Assembly: GCA_900318685.1 (NCBI GenBank)
Contig: ONLL01000009.1
Span: 1 to 64,000, forward strand
DNA length: 64,000 bases
Direction: 5' to 3'
Source of the DNA: an uncultured Prevotellaceae bacterium
GTDB lineage: Bacteria; Bacteroidota; Bacteroidia; Bacteroidales; Bacteroidaceae
A program made the translations under genes and the position numbers. Shown in pieces: positions 35,113 through 44,491 of the stretch. A model generated the notes under the pieces. That model was not told the DNA's origin, searched no databases, and saw only the letters and a list, made by a program, of their open reading frames with translations. Position 1 is the stretch's first letter. Each line of letters begins with the position of its first letter.

Positions 35113-37089
35113 ATGATTACAAAGAACATCAAATATCTCCTCGTCTGTGGCGTGATAGGTTGTGTCGCAAGTACTGCCCTGACCTCCTGCGTCGACAACG
35201 ACGATGACGTGCCCGAGAACTACTACGAGGCCACGAAGCTCACGGCAGCTGCGTTCCTCGAGGAGCGCCCCGAGCTCTTCAGCGAGTTCATCGGCATCCT
35301 CAAGCGCACACCCTATTTCTCTATGCTCTCCACCTACGGCACCTACAGCAGCGCCGGATTGCTGAAGTACACACTCTTCGCCCCCACCAACGAGGGCATT
35401 GAGCGCTACCTGAAGCGCAACGGCTACAGCAGCATCGAGCAGATACCTACGGAGACCTGCGACACCCTCGCACGCACGCACATTATTAAGAAAGGTGCGT
35501 TCTTCACCACCGATATCAGCGAAGGTGCCCTGCCCGAACTGAACATGGACGATGCCTACATCGTACTGTCGTCCGACAGCGATGTGACCAACAACAACAA
35601 ACTGGTCTACTACATCAACAAGAACTCCCGCATGCTCGAGTTCAACGACTCGGTCACCAATGGTGTGGTGCACGTCATCAACAACACCATCACCTCGAGC
35701 AGCATGCTCCTGGCCGACAAGATCGAGGAGGACTCCACGCTGACGCTCTTCAGCGAGGCGCTGCGGATGACGGGTATGGCCGACTCACTCACGCGCTACA
35801 TCGACGAGAACTATTACTGCAGCGACGACTCGGTATATACCGGCACGATGGAACGATGCACCAGCGGTAGTGCCCAGTACACACGCACATTCTGGGTGGG
35901 CAAGCGCTACTTCAAGTACACCGCCTTCGTCGAGCCCGACTCCGTGTTCCATCGCAATGGCATCCACAACATCGACGACCTCAAGGCCTATGCCAAGAGC
36001 GTCTACGACAAGACCTATCCCGAGGATGCAGGACTCTACGACGACAATCCCAAGGACCGTCGCAACCCCCTCAACCGCTTCGTCAGCTATCATCTGCTCA
36101 ACCGCATCGGACAGTACAACAGCTGGGTACCCTCAGGCACCATCCGCGAGCGCTGTCTCGACACCAAGCTCATCGATCCTGAGGAATACTACGAGACAAT
36201 GTGTCCCGGCACCATCATGCGCTTCGCAGGACCGTCGGCCGGACTCTTCATCAACCGTCGCGGCGTGCAGAACAGAGCCGAGCGTGGTGCCTTCGTCAAA
36301 GGCGTGAGGGTGCTCTCACCGTCAGAGTCGGGCCAGACCGACCAGAATGCCCTCAACGGTGTCTATCACTATCTCGACGATATCCTCGCCTACACTACTG
36401 AGGTGCGCGACGTCGTGCTCAACCGCCGCATCCGCATCGACGCCACCGTGCTCAGCCCCGACTTCATGAACTGTAACGGCCGCGGACGCTACGGCGAGGA
36501 CATCCTGACGGGATTCAAGAACAAATACATCACCGACTGGGAATGCAGTCCCGAGACTTTCGTCGGCGTGCACAGCGATGTTGACTATTGGCATTCCTAT
36601 CAGGCCAATGCCGTCTGCGTCAGCGGTGTGTTCGACGTATCTTTCAAGCTGCCTCCCGTGCCGTCCGGCACTTATGAGGTGCGCCTTGGCTACACACCAG
36701 GCGAGGAACGCGGTGTGGTTCAGGCCTATCTGAACAACGTTCCCTGTGGCATTCCCATTGACTTGCGTGTATGGGGTGGCGACCCGACCATCGGTGCCAC
36801 AGACGATACCGAGGATGAGGAAGAGAACATTGCCAACGACAAGGCCATGCACAATCGTGGCTACATGAAAGGTCCTGACTGCTGGCATCCTGGTGGCGGC
36901 GACGATTCCATGCGCCAGCTCAGCCCCCTGCGCCGCATCCTGACCACTCAGTACCTCGATTCCAACAAAGAGTACCGTCTGCGCATGCGTCAGGTGCTCG
37001 ACGACCCCAACCGCTACTGGTCGTTCGACTACATCGAGCTTTGTCCCAAGAGTGTCTATGGCAGCCCTGAGGGCGAAGATACACATTAA
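35113..37089 (+). CDS. FAS1 domain lipoprotein with C-terminal beta-sandwich
   Basis: A 658-residue lipoprotein (Cys after STALTS). FAS1 module 1 covers about residues 40-200 (FSEFIGILKRTPYFSML, TLFAPTNEGIERYL, TNGVVHVINNTI). Module 2 covers about 205-445 (TLFSEALRMTGMADSL ... ALNGVYHYLDDILAY). The C-terminal 200 residues look like a beta-sandwich (GVFDVSFKLPPVPSGTYEVR, WSFDYIELCPKSVYG), similar in layout to carbohydrate-binding or DUF5108-like domains. It may be a surface ligand-binding protein of the neighbouring SusCD pairs, 25 bp after susD. Confidence 0.85.
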   Translation: MITKNIKYLLVCGVIGCVASTALTSCVDNDDDVPENYYEATKLTAAAFLEERPELFSEFIGILKRTPYFSMLSTYGTYSSAGLLKYTLFAPTNEGIERYLKRNGYSSIEQIPTETCDTLARTHIIKKGAFFTTDISEGALPELNMDDAYIVLSSDSDVTNNNKLVYYINKNSRMLEFNDSVTNGVVHVINNTITSSSMLLADKIEEDSTLTLFSEALRMTGMADSLTRYIDENYYCSDDSVYTGTMERCTSGSAQYTRTFWVGKRYFKYTAFVEPDSVFHRNGIHNIDDLKAYAKSVYDKTYPEDAGLYDDNPKDRRNPLNRFVSYHLLNRIGQYNSWVPSGTIRERCLDTKLIDPEEYYETMCPGTIMRFAGPSAGLFINRRGVQNRAERGAFVKGVRVLSPSESGQTDQNALNGVYHYLDDILAYTTEVRDVVLNRRIRIDATVLSPDFMNCNGRGRYGEDILTGFKNKYITDWECSPETFVGVHSDVDYWHSYQANAVCVSGVFDVSFKLPPVPSGTYEVRLGYTPGEERGVVQAYLNNVPCGIPIDLRVWGGDPTIGATDDTEDEEENIANDKAMHNRGYMKGPDCWHPGGGDDSMRQLSPLRRILTTQYLDSNKEYRLRMRQVLDDPNRYWSFDYIELCPKSVYGSPEGEDTH

Positions 37090-37106
37090 CTGACAATTGA
37101 AATAAT

Positions 37107-38756
37107 ATGATTATGATTAACAAGATAACCAAAAGGCATCTGATAGGTTTTTCATTTATCATTTGTCATTTATCATTTAGCATAGCGCTCACCTCCTGTT
37201 CCGAATGGGACGACCACTACGAAGGAGCGCAGACAGGCACTAGCCTGACGCTCTGGCAGCAGCTGCAGCAGCATCCTGAACTGAGCGACTTCTGTCAGGT
37301 GCTCGAGCAGACAAAGGTGTTCCGCATGCACAAGAAGACTCCCGTGAGCTATGCTCAGCTGCTCGACGGAGGACAGTCGTTCACGGTAGTGGCACCTGTC
37401 AACGGTACCTTCAACCGCGACTCCCTCATCCGTCTGACCCAGACACATCAGGGCGACTCGGTAGCCGAGAAGTTCTTCGTGCTCAACCACATCTCGCGCT
37501 CCACCAGCTCGATGAAGGACTACGAACAGTCGATGCTCATGCTCAACTCCAAGCACATGACGCTCTCGGCAGGCACCATCGAGGGTGTCGCCCTCAAGGC
37601 ATCCAACCTGCATGCCAAGAACGGAGTGCTGCACATTGCCGAGCGTCCCCTGCCCTATGAGTACAACCTCTACGAGGCCCTGTGCGATATGGCCGACCTG
37701 AGTGCCATCGGCAATTTCCTGCGCCAGTACGACGAGGACTACTTCGATGCTGACGCCTCCGTGTCGAGCGGTATCGTCGAGGGTGTGCCCGTCTATGTCG
37801 ACTCTGTCGTCATCGAGCGCAACCGCATGCTCCAGCGCATCGGACTCATCAATGCCGAGGACTCCACCTACTGGATCGTGGTGCCCACCACCGAAGGCTG
37901 GAACCGTGCCTGGGACGAGGCCACGAAGTATTTCGTCTACGACGCTACCGTCCTCAAGCGCGACTCCATCCAGCAGTACTGGACCAACCGCGCCCTGCTC
38001 GACGATGCCGTCTTCAACATGACCGACCAGCACTCCACGCAGGATTCGCTGTGGTCGGTGCCCTACCTCAGCTGGCGCACAGGATGGGTCAGCGGAAAGC
38101 CCATCTATCACGTCTTCCAGAAGCCCTTCGCCGCAGGTGGCATCCTCTACGGCGCCGAGCCTGTGGCATGCAGCAATGGTGTGCTCTACAAGTCCAGAGA
38201 GTGGCCCTTCGACCCCGTCAAGACCTACTTCAAGGAGATCTGGGCTGAGGGCGAGAGCACGTGGCTCATCACCGCCGACAAGGACTGCTCGTTCAACGGA
38301 CGCCGCCAGGTGGCCGACAGCATCTCAGAGAATGCCTACCTGCAGGTGCTGCCGCGCACCACGACTTCGAACTGGAACCTCACCTTCCGTCTGAACAACA
38401 CCCTCTCCGGCGACTACGACATCTGCGTCATCATACTGCCCAAGTCGGTGAGCAACCAGAACGATCCCGACATGCGTCCCTGCAAGTTCAAAGCTACGCT
38501 CAACTATGTCGACGAGCAGGGCAAGGAGCTGTCGTTCAACTTCGACAACAAGCAGTTCCAGAGCAATCCCGAGAAGGTCGACACCGTAGTCCTGGCAGAG
38601 GCCTTCCACCTGCCTGCCTGCAACTACGACCAGAACGACATCAAGGTCAGCCTGACGCTGCAATGCAACATACTGGCACGCGAGACGGCACGCTACGCCC
38701 GTGAGATGTATCTCGACTGCATCTATCTCCGTCCTAGAACCTCTAAATCCGAATAA
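37107..38756 (+). CDS. FAS1 domain lipoprotein with C-terminal beta-sandwich
   Basis: A 549-residue lipoprotein related in design to the preceding gene: signal ending SIALTSCSEWDD, FAS1 module 1 (LWQQLQQHPELSDFCQVLEQ, FTVVAPVNGTFNRDSL, KNGVLHIAERPL), a second degenerate module, and a C-terminal beta-rich domain (WNLTFRLNNTLSGDYDICVI ... EMYLDCIYLRPR). An iterated-word array (37150-37181) forms part of the signal peptide (FSFIICHLSFSIAL). The start could also be the second ATG at 37113. It is 17 bp after the previous gene and 3 bp before the next susC. Confidence 0.83.
   Translation: MIMINKITKRHLIGFSFIICHLSFSIALTSCSEWDDHYEGAQTGTSLTLWQQLQQHPELSDFCQVLEQTKVFRMHKKTPVSYAQLLDGGQSFTVVAPVNGTFNRDSLIRLTQTHQGDSVAEKFFVLNHISRSTSSMKDYEQSMLMLNSKHMTLSAGTIEGVALKASNLHAKNGVLHIAERPLPYEYNLYEALCDMADLSAIGNFLRQYDEDYFDADASVSSGIVEGVPVYVDSVVIERNRMLQRIGLINAEDSTYWIVVPTTEGWNRAWDEATKYFVYDATVLKRDSIQQYWTNRALLDDAVFNMTDQHSTQDSLWSVPYLSWRTGWVSGKPIYHVFQKPFAAGGILYGAEPVACSNGVLYKSREWPFDPVKTYFKEIWAEGESTWLITADKDCSFNGRRQVADSISENAYLQVLPRTTTSNWNLTFRLNNTLSGDYDICVIILPKSVSNQNDPDMRPCKFKATLNYVDEQGKELSFNFDNKQFQSNPEKVDTVVLAEAFHLPACNYDQNDIKVSLTLQCNILARETARYAREMYLDCIYLRPRTSKSE
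37150..37181. repeat. Iterated-word array inside a signal-peptide coding region
   Basis: Four near-copies of TCATTTATCATTTG with a period of about 7-14 bp, in frame with the FAS1 gene, encoding part of its hydrophobic signal core. Confidence 0.65.
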
Positions 38757-38759
38757 GCC

Positions 38760-41700
38760 ATGAAGAAGCATATATTAACTGCAATATTGATGCTGACAGC
38801 ACTCTCATTGTCAGCACAGGAGAAAGCGGTGGTGAGCAACGACAATTCGCAGACCGTCAAGGGACGCGTCGTCGATGCCGCTACAGGACAGCCCTTGGCC
38901 GGTGTCATCGTCTCAGCCTACGGCAACCTGCGCCAGACCACAATGACCGGCGACGACGGATGCTATGAGCTCAACGTACCCGGACACGTGCGCTCTATCG
39001 CCATGCGCGTCGACGGCTACAACATGCAGCAGGCAGCCATCAGCGACGGACGTGCCGACGCAAAGCTCTATCGCGATGTCTTCAGCCAGGACTACAGCGC
39101 CACCACTACTGCCAACCTCTCGGCCGAGGCAGGCAACTTCAGCAACACCTCCGATATGAACATCGACCCGCTTATCTCGCAGCAGCTGGCAGCCCACGTG
39201 CGCAGCGTCAGCCGCGGAGGCATTCCCGGCATGGGCAACACGATGCTCATCAGCGGCATCAACTCGCTCAACATCAATGCCCAGCCCCTCGTCGTCGTCG
39301 ACGATGTCATCATGGACATGCAGTATGGGCGCCAGATGCTGCACGACGGCTACTTCAACAATATCCTGGCCAACCTCAATGTCAACGACATCGAGAGCGT
39401 GCAGGTGCTCAAGAACGGTACCGCACTCTACGGAGCCAAGGGGGCCAACGGCGTAGTGCTCATCAAGACCAAGCGCAACAAGTCGATGGCTACGAAGATC
39501 GACGTCACCATCAACGGACGCTACGAGCTCATACCACGCCAGCCCGAGATGATGGATGCCGATGCCTACCGGCTCTACTCCACCGAGCTGCTGGCAGGCA
39601 AGACCAACCCCATCCTGCTCGGCAAGATGAAGTACCTCAACAGCGACCCCACCTATTATTATTACAACCAGTACCACAACCAGACCGACTGGGTGGACCA
39701 GGTCTACAAGAATGCCTTCTCGCAGAACTACGGCATCAACGTGCAAGGTGGTGACGACGTCGCATCCTACAACCTCTCCGTAGGCTATTCCCTGGGCAAC
39801 AGCACCCTGAAGGAGAACGACTACTCGCGCTTCAACATGCGACTGAACAGCGACATCAACATCAGCCGCAAGCTCAACGTGCGCTTCGACGCCTCCTACA
39901 GCGATGTCGACCGCTCCCTGCGCGACGACGGAGCACCTGCCGACGCTCTCGGCACGGTCATCACCTCGCCGGGCTTCATCGCCCTGGCCAAGGCTCCCTT
40001 CCTCTCGCCCTATGCCTTCGACAAGTTCGGAAAGGTGAGCCACTACCTCGCCGAGGCCGACGACTATCTGGAGGGCAAGTTCCAGGGACGCGGACGACTG
40101 GCCAACCCCGTCAGCATCCTCGAGTATGGCGACGGCAAGAACCGCAACTCATTCGGCAACCGCCTCATCATGTTTGCCATCGCGCCCAAGTTCGAATTCA
40201 ACCGCCGTCTCTCCCTCAGCGAGCACTTCACGCTGGGACTGGTCAATGCCAACGAGAACTACTACCTCCCCATCAAGGGCGTGCCCACGTTCTATGTCGA
40301 AGGACTCGACGATGCCACCACCCTGCAGAACATAGCCCGCAGCCAGGCATCGCGCCAGACCTCCATCCAGAGCGACACACGTCTCACCTGGAGTCCCAAG
40401 ATCAGCCTGCCCGGCTCCGACCTCAAGGTCATCGTCGGCGTGCGCTATCTCAGCAATGAGTATAAGCTCACCTCGCAGCAGGGCTACAACTCGGGCAACG
40501 ACAAGACGCCCAACATGTCGGGATCGCTGCAGTTCAAGAGCACCGACGGTGCCGACGACAAGACACGCGAGATCACCTGGTATGCGCTGGCCAACTACAG
40601 CTATGCCGACCGCTTCTACCTCGACGCAGGACTCTCGGCACAGTCCTCCTCGCGCTTCGGCGACGATGCCTCGGGCCTCAAGCTCTTCGATGCCGTATGG
40701 GGACTCTTCCCCAGCATTCAGGGAGCATGGGTGCTCTCCAATGAGCGCTGGCTCGCTGCCGCACCCGGCATCAACTACCTGCGCCTGAACCTGGGCTTCG
40801 ACGTCTCGGGCAACGACGACATCGACTACACAGCCTCACGCTCCTACTTCATTGCCAAGCGCATGCTCGGCGAGAGCGTCAGCGGCAAGGTCATTGGCAA
40901 CATCGGCAATACCGACCTGCAATGGGAGACCACACGCCGGCTGACGGCAGGCCTCACGGGCAACTTCCTCAACAACCGTCTCAACGTGCGCCTCAACGTG
41001 TTCAAGGGATGGACATCCAACCTCCTCTCCCTGCGACAGCTCGCCTGGACCTCAGGTCTCGACCAGAACTGGAGCAACGACGGCCGTCTGCAGAACATGG
41101 GCTTCGACGTCAGCATCGATGCCAAGCTGCTCGCTCTGAAGGACTTCAGCTGGGAGATGGGAGCATCGGCAGGTCACTATAAGAACGAGGTGACAGCCCT
41201 GCCCGACAACGACCGCGCCATCGAGACCGCCATCTACGGAGCCACCATCCTCACGCAGGTAGGCCAGCCCGTGGGACTCTTCTACGGGCATAAGTCCGAC
41301 GGCGTCTATGCCACCACAGCCGAGGCACAGGCCGACGCACACTACGTCCTCAAGCAGAACGGCGACCACCAGTACTTCGAGGCTGGCGACATGCGCTTCG
41401 CCGATCTCGACGGCAACAAGCTCATCGATGACCGCGACCGCACCGTCATCGGCGATCCCAATCCCGACATCTACGGCAACATCTTCACCACCCTCACCTA
41501 CAAGAACCTGCAGCTCCAGGCCACGATGACCTACTCGCTGGGCAACGACGTCTACAACTATCAGCGCTCGCTGCTCGAGGGTGGAAGCCTCTTCCTCAAC
41601 CAGACCACAGCCGTTGAGAACCGCTGGAACACCGAGGGACAGCAGACCGACATCCCACGCGTGGCCTATACCGACCCCATAGGCAACTCCCGCTTCAGCG

Positions 41701-41951
41701 ACCGCTGGATAGAGGACGGCAGCTACCTGCGCCTGAGCAATGTCACCCTCTCGTGGCACATGCCCATACAGAGCACCTACCTGCAGGGCATCACCATCTG
41801 GGGCGCGGCTCAGAACCTCTTCACCATCACTCCCTACCTCGGCAGCGATCCCGACTGCGCCATGAACGGAGGCATCCTCACGCAGGGCATCGACCGCGGA
41901 CTACTGGGAGCAGGACGCAGCTTCTCGCTGGGTGTCAACATCAACCTGTAA
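38760..41951 (+). CDS. SusC-like TonB-dependent outer membrane transporter
   Basis: A 1063-residue transporter with signal peptide (MKKHILTAILMLTALSLSAQ), a regulatory-like domain (VKGRVVDAATGQPLAGVIVS), plug motifs (MLISGINSLNINAQPLVVVD, ESVQVLKNGTALYGAKGANG) and a barrel ending RSFSLGVNINL. It is clearly diverged from the first SusC of the locus and pairs with the SusD that follows. It ends 8 bp before the conserved hairpin repeat. Confidence 0.93.
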   Translation: MKKHILTAILMLTALSLSAQEKAVVSNDNSQTVKGRVVDAATGQPLAGVIVSAYGNLRQTTMTGDDGCYELNVPGHVRSIAMRVDGYNMQQAAISDGRADAKLYRDVFSQDYSATTTANLSAEAGNFSNTSDMNIDPLISQQLAAHVRSVSRGGIPGMGNTMLISGINSLNINAQPLVVVDDVIMDMQYGRQMLHDGYFNNILANLNVNDIESVQVLKNGTALYGAKGANGVVLIKTKRNKSMATKIDVTINGRYELIPRQPEMMDADAYRLYSTELLAGKTNPILLGKMKYLNSDPTYYYYNQYHNQTDWVDQVYKNAFSQNYGINVQGGDDVASYNLSVGYSLGNSTLKENDYSRFNMRLNSDINISRKLNVRFDASYSDVDRSLRDDGAPADALGTVITSPGFIALAKAPFLSPYAFDKFGKVSHYLAEADDYLEGKFQGRGRLANPVSILEYGDGKNRNSFGNRLIMFAIAPKFEFNRRLSLSEHFTLGLVNANENYYLPIKGVPTFYVEGLDDATTLQNIARSQASRQTSIQSDTRLTWSPKISLPGSDLKVIVGVRYLSNEYKLTSQQGYNSGNDKTPNMSGSLQFKSTDGADDKTREITWYALANYSYADRFYLDAGLSAQSSSRFGDDASGLKLFDAVWGLFPSIQGAWVLSNERWLAAAPGINYLRLNLGFDVSGNDDIDYTASRSYFIAKRMLGESVSGKVIGNIGNTDLQWETTRRLTAGLTGNFLNNRLNVRLNVFKGWTSNLLSLRQLAWTSGLDQNWSNDGRLQNMGFDVSIDAKLLALKDFSWEMGASAGHYKNEVTALPDNDRAIETAIYGATILTQVGQPVGLFYGHKSDGVYATTAEAQADAHYVLKQNGDHQYFEAGDMRFADLDGNKLIDDRDRTVIGDPNPDIYGNIFTTLTYKNLQLQATMTYSLGNDVYNYQRSLLEGGSLFLNQTTAVENRWNTEGQQTDIPRVAYTDPIGNSRFSDRWIEDGSYLRLSNVTLSWHMPIQSTYLQGITIWGAAQNLFTITPYLGSDPDCAMNGGILTQGIDRGLLGAGRSFSLGVNINL

Positions 41952-41952
41952 A

Positions 41953-41990
41953 ACCCACCCACAGCCCCTCCCGTCCGGGAGGGGAGTGGC
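41953..41990. repeat. REP-like hairpin element, copy 1
   Basis: ACCCACCCACAGCCCCTCCC, a short loop, then GGGAGGGGAGTGG. The CCCCTCCC/GGGAGGGG arms form a hairpin. It is an inverted copy of the element at 42078-42122 and lies between susC and susD. Confidence 0.75.
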
Positions 41991-42018
41991 CATCATAAAC
42001 GAAATAAAACAAACAGCT

Positions 42019-43773
42019 ATGAATAAAGTGAATTTTATCAATAAAACGAAAAAGCAGCTGGCCAGACTAAGTGCTATCCAAGCTCCCCTCCCGAGTGGGA
42101 GGGGATGGGGGTGGGTCCTTGGTGTGTTGCTTCTCTCTTCCTGCTCCGACATCCTCGACACATCGTCAGAGCTAGTAGAGTTCCAGGAAGACAACACCCT
42201 CGACCATCCCACCGACTCCGTCTACAGCGTCATGGGCATCGTCAACCGCATGCAGCTCATCGCCGACCGCTCGGTGCTCCTGGGCGAGATACGCAGCGAC
42301 CTCGTCACGCCCACGGAGGCAGCATCTGCCGACCTCAAGCGCCTCGCAGCCTTCGACTTCGCAGAGCCCAACAAGTACTGCCAGGTGAGCGACTACTACG
42401 CAGTCATCAACAACTGCAACTACTACCTCGCCAACGTCGACACCACGCTCCAGCGACGCGGACGCACCCTCTTCCGCTATGAGTATGCTGCCGTCAAGGC
42501 CTTCCGAGCATGGACCTACCTCGAGCTGGTGAAGAACTACGGACAGGTGCCGCTCGTCACCGAGCCCGTCATGACCGAGCGCGAGGCCGAGGAGGCGCTC
42601 ACCAAGCGCGTGGCCACCATCAAGGAGGTCTGCGACTACTTCATAGCCGACCTCACCCCCTACGCACTCGTAGAGCTGCCGCAGTACGGCGACATCAACA
42701 GCTACACCTCCACCGAGTTCTTCATCCCCATGCGAGCCCTGCTCGGCGACCTCTGCCTCTGGGCAGGACGCTATCAGGAGGCAGCACGATGGTATCACGA
42801 CTACCTCAACGACAAGGAGCGCTTCATCACCCTCAACAGCAGCAACCGCGTGCGCTGGACCAGCGTCACCGACTTCCAGCGTCCCTCCGACGCCTATAGC
42901 ACACAGGGCAACGAAGTCATCAGCCGCATACCTATGGAGCAGCGAGTCTTCGACGGCATCGTCAGCGACCTGCTCAACGTCTTCTCCTCCACACGCGAGA
43001 ACAACTACTTCTTCCAAGTCACGCCCTCGGCAGGCATGCGACAGCTCTCAGCCGACCAGGTCTACTGCATGGAGTACAAGACCGAGACGACCACCGACAC
43101 CGTCTACGTACCCCGCTCAGGATTCACCGACAATATCCTCGTGGGTGACCTGCGACTCTCCTCCAACTACAAGAAAACCTCACAGGGCGGACAGGACGAG
43201 TACTCCGAGTACTCCACCCTGCGCCAGACCATCGGCAAGCACACCGCCAACAGCATCACCACCTACCGACGCACGATGGTCTACCTGCGCTATGCCGAGG
43301 CACTCAACCGCTCCGGACTGCCGCAGTCGGCCTTCGCCGTGCTGAAGTACGGACTCTGCGCCGAGAACAACAGGACACACATCGACAGCCTTGAGCTGGT
43401 AGCTGCAGGCGACCTCATCACCTTCGACGAGACAGCCTTCACCCGCGAGACCGTCATCGGCATCCACTCCATCGGATCGGGCGACAGCGAGTGCAACGCC
43501 TACTACGACATGCCCCAGCCCTCCACGCCGCTGGCCACGCGTCAGGACACCATCGCCTATCAGATACCCCTTGTCGAGGACCGCATCGTGACAGAGATGG
43601 CCCTGGAGGGAGCCTTCGAGGGTTACCGATTCTACGACCTCATGCGCATAGCCCTGCGTCGTGGCGACCCCTCCTACCTAGCCGATCCCGTGAGCCGTCG
43701 CAACGGCACCTCCGACCCCGCCGTCCGCGCCCTCCTCATGGACACCTCCAACTGGTATCTCCCGCTGAAGTAA
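42019..43773 (+). CDS. SusD/RagB-family surface lipoprotein
   Basis: A 584-residue SusD-family lipoprotein starting at the ATG at 42019; a longer frame to 41932 would overlap susC. The signal region is unusual: it is about 45 residues long and contains APLPSGRGWGWVLGV, encoded by a REP-like hairpin element, before the lipobox LLLSSCSDILD. SusD landmarks follow: YEYAAVKAFRAWTYLELVKN, MRALLGDLCLWAGRYQEA and EMALEGAFEGYRFYDLMRIA. Partner of the preceding SusC and last gene of the locus, followed by a terminator. Confidence 0.92.
   Translation: MNKVNFINKTKKQLARLSAIQAPLPSGRGWGWVLGVLLLSSCSDILDTSSELVEFQEDNTLDHPTDSVYSVMGIVNRMQLIADRSVLLGEIRSDLVTPTEAASADLKRLAAFDFAEPNKYCQVSDYYAVINNCNYYLANVDTTLQRRGRTLFRYEYAAVKAFRAWTYLELVKNYGQVPLVTEPVMTEREAEEALTKRVATIKEVCDYFIADLTPYALVELPQYGDINSYTSTEFFIPMRALLGDLCLWAGRYQEAARWYHDYLNDKERFITLNSSNRVRWTSVTDFQRPSDAYSTQGNEVISRIPMEQRVFDGIVSDLLNVFSSTRENNYFFQVTPSAGMRQLSADQVYCMEYKTETTTDTVYVPRSGFTDNILVGDLRLSSNYKKTSQGGQDEYSEYSTLRQTIGKHTANSITTYRRTMVYLRYAEALNRSGLPQSAFAVLKYGLCAENNRTHIDSLELVAAGDLITFDETAFTRETVIGIHSIGSGDSECNAYYDMPQPSTPLATRQDTIAYQIPLVEDRIVTEMALEGAFEGYRFYDLMRIALRRGDPSYLADPVSRRNGTSDPAVRALLMDTSNWYLPLK
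42078..42122. repeat. REP-like hairpin element, copy 2, inside susD
   Basis: CTCCCCTCCCGAGTGGGAGG followed by GGATGGGGGTGGGTCC. It matches copy 1 in the opposite orientation with few differences and is translated as part of the susD signal peptide. Confidence 0.75.
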
Positions 43774-43799
43774 GAACGGAAGCATATCATCCGCAAACA

Positions 43800-43841
43800 G
43801 GCAAGGCCCCCACAACGCTCGGAGACCTTGCCCGTTTTTTT
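43800..43841 (+). terminator. Terminator of the FAS1-SusCD locus
   Basis: GGCAAGG (43800-43806) pairs with CCTTGCC (43826-43832) and is followed by a run of seven T (43835-43841), 27 bp after the susD stop. The loop is long (19 nt). Confidence 0.75.
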
Positions 43842-44056
43842 CGCAAAAAATTCCCGTTTTATTTGGTTTTTCACTAGTTTGGCGGAAAAACGACCCGCAC
43901 ATTTGAGCATCGTGGAGAGGCATTACACGTTCGTAGAGACCACAATGCCGACAGGCGACGGTTTCAGCGTCGAGCGCTATGCCCTCGGAGTGTACAACGA
44001 ACTGCTGTGGGGTCTCACGGGCCTTGTAGAAGAAGGATAAGTGTTGACAGGTCAGC

Positions 44057-44204
44057 CGTTCCAGTTCCAGTTGTTCCAATTAAAATATGAGGGACAAAAT
44101 ATCCTTATAAACATTACATAACTAATTAATATATAGATAGTTATAGTAAATAGGAGGGATGCTGGAACATCAAAAAAATAATTGGAACAACTGGAACTGG
44201 AACG
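44057..44204. repeat. Inverted-repeat cassette with perfect 26-bp arms
   Basis: Perfect 26-bp inverted arms (44057-44082 and 44179-44204) built of the word GTTCCA(GTTCCA) enclose 96 bp of AT-rich sequence without an ORF. Same design as the cassette at 25050-25223. It lies immediately upstream of a truncated DUF3987-like remnant. Confidence 0.85.
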
Positions 44205-44242
44205 CTCGACCATTAATCATTCATCTAAAAAGCAGATAATCA

Positions 44243-44428
44243 ATGAAATACGATGTTTCAAAACCCAAAGCGCCCACAATGCCAAACCTCGGCAAGGGCA
44301 CAGAATGCATCAAAATCCTGCTCTCGCAGGCCTCAAAAGACATGTACGAACCCCTGGTTCCGATGTTTTTCCCTATTCTTGGCGCACATATCAGCGGCGA
44401 AGAATTTCAGTATCCTGACCTCATTTAG
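44243..44428 (+). pseudogene. Truncated DUF3987/VirE-like primase-helicase remnant
   Basis: A 61-codon frame containing CIKILLSQASKDMYEPLVPM followed by FFPILGAHISGEEFQYPDL, which resembles the beginning of the DUF3987 domain of Bacteroidales VirE-like proteins. The rest of the domain (ATPase motifs) is missing. Full-length genes of this type are several hundred codons. The stretch 43842-44056 just upstream has a short plus-strand frame (FVETTMPTGDGFSVERYALG) that I cannot identify and that may belong to the same decayed insertion. Confidence 0.5.
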
Positions 44429-44491
44429 AAGGAAACATATGGCAAAACGGCCAATCGGGTGGCTGGATGAGTCCTCAGGGTGCTTAAAATC

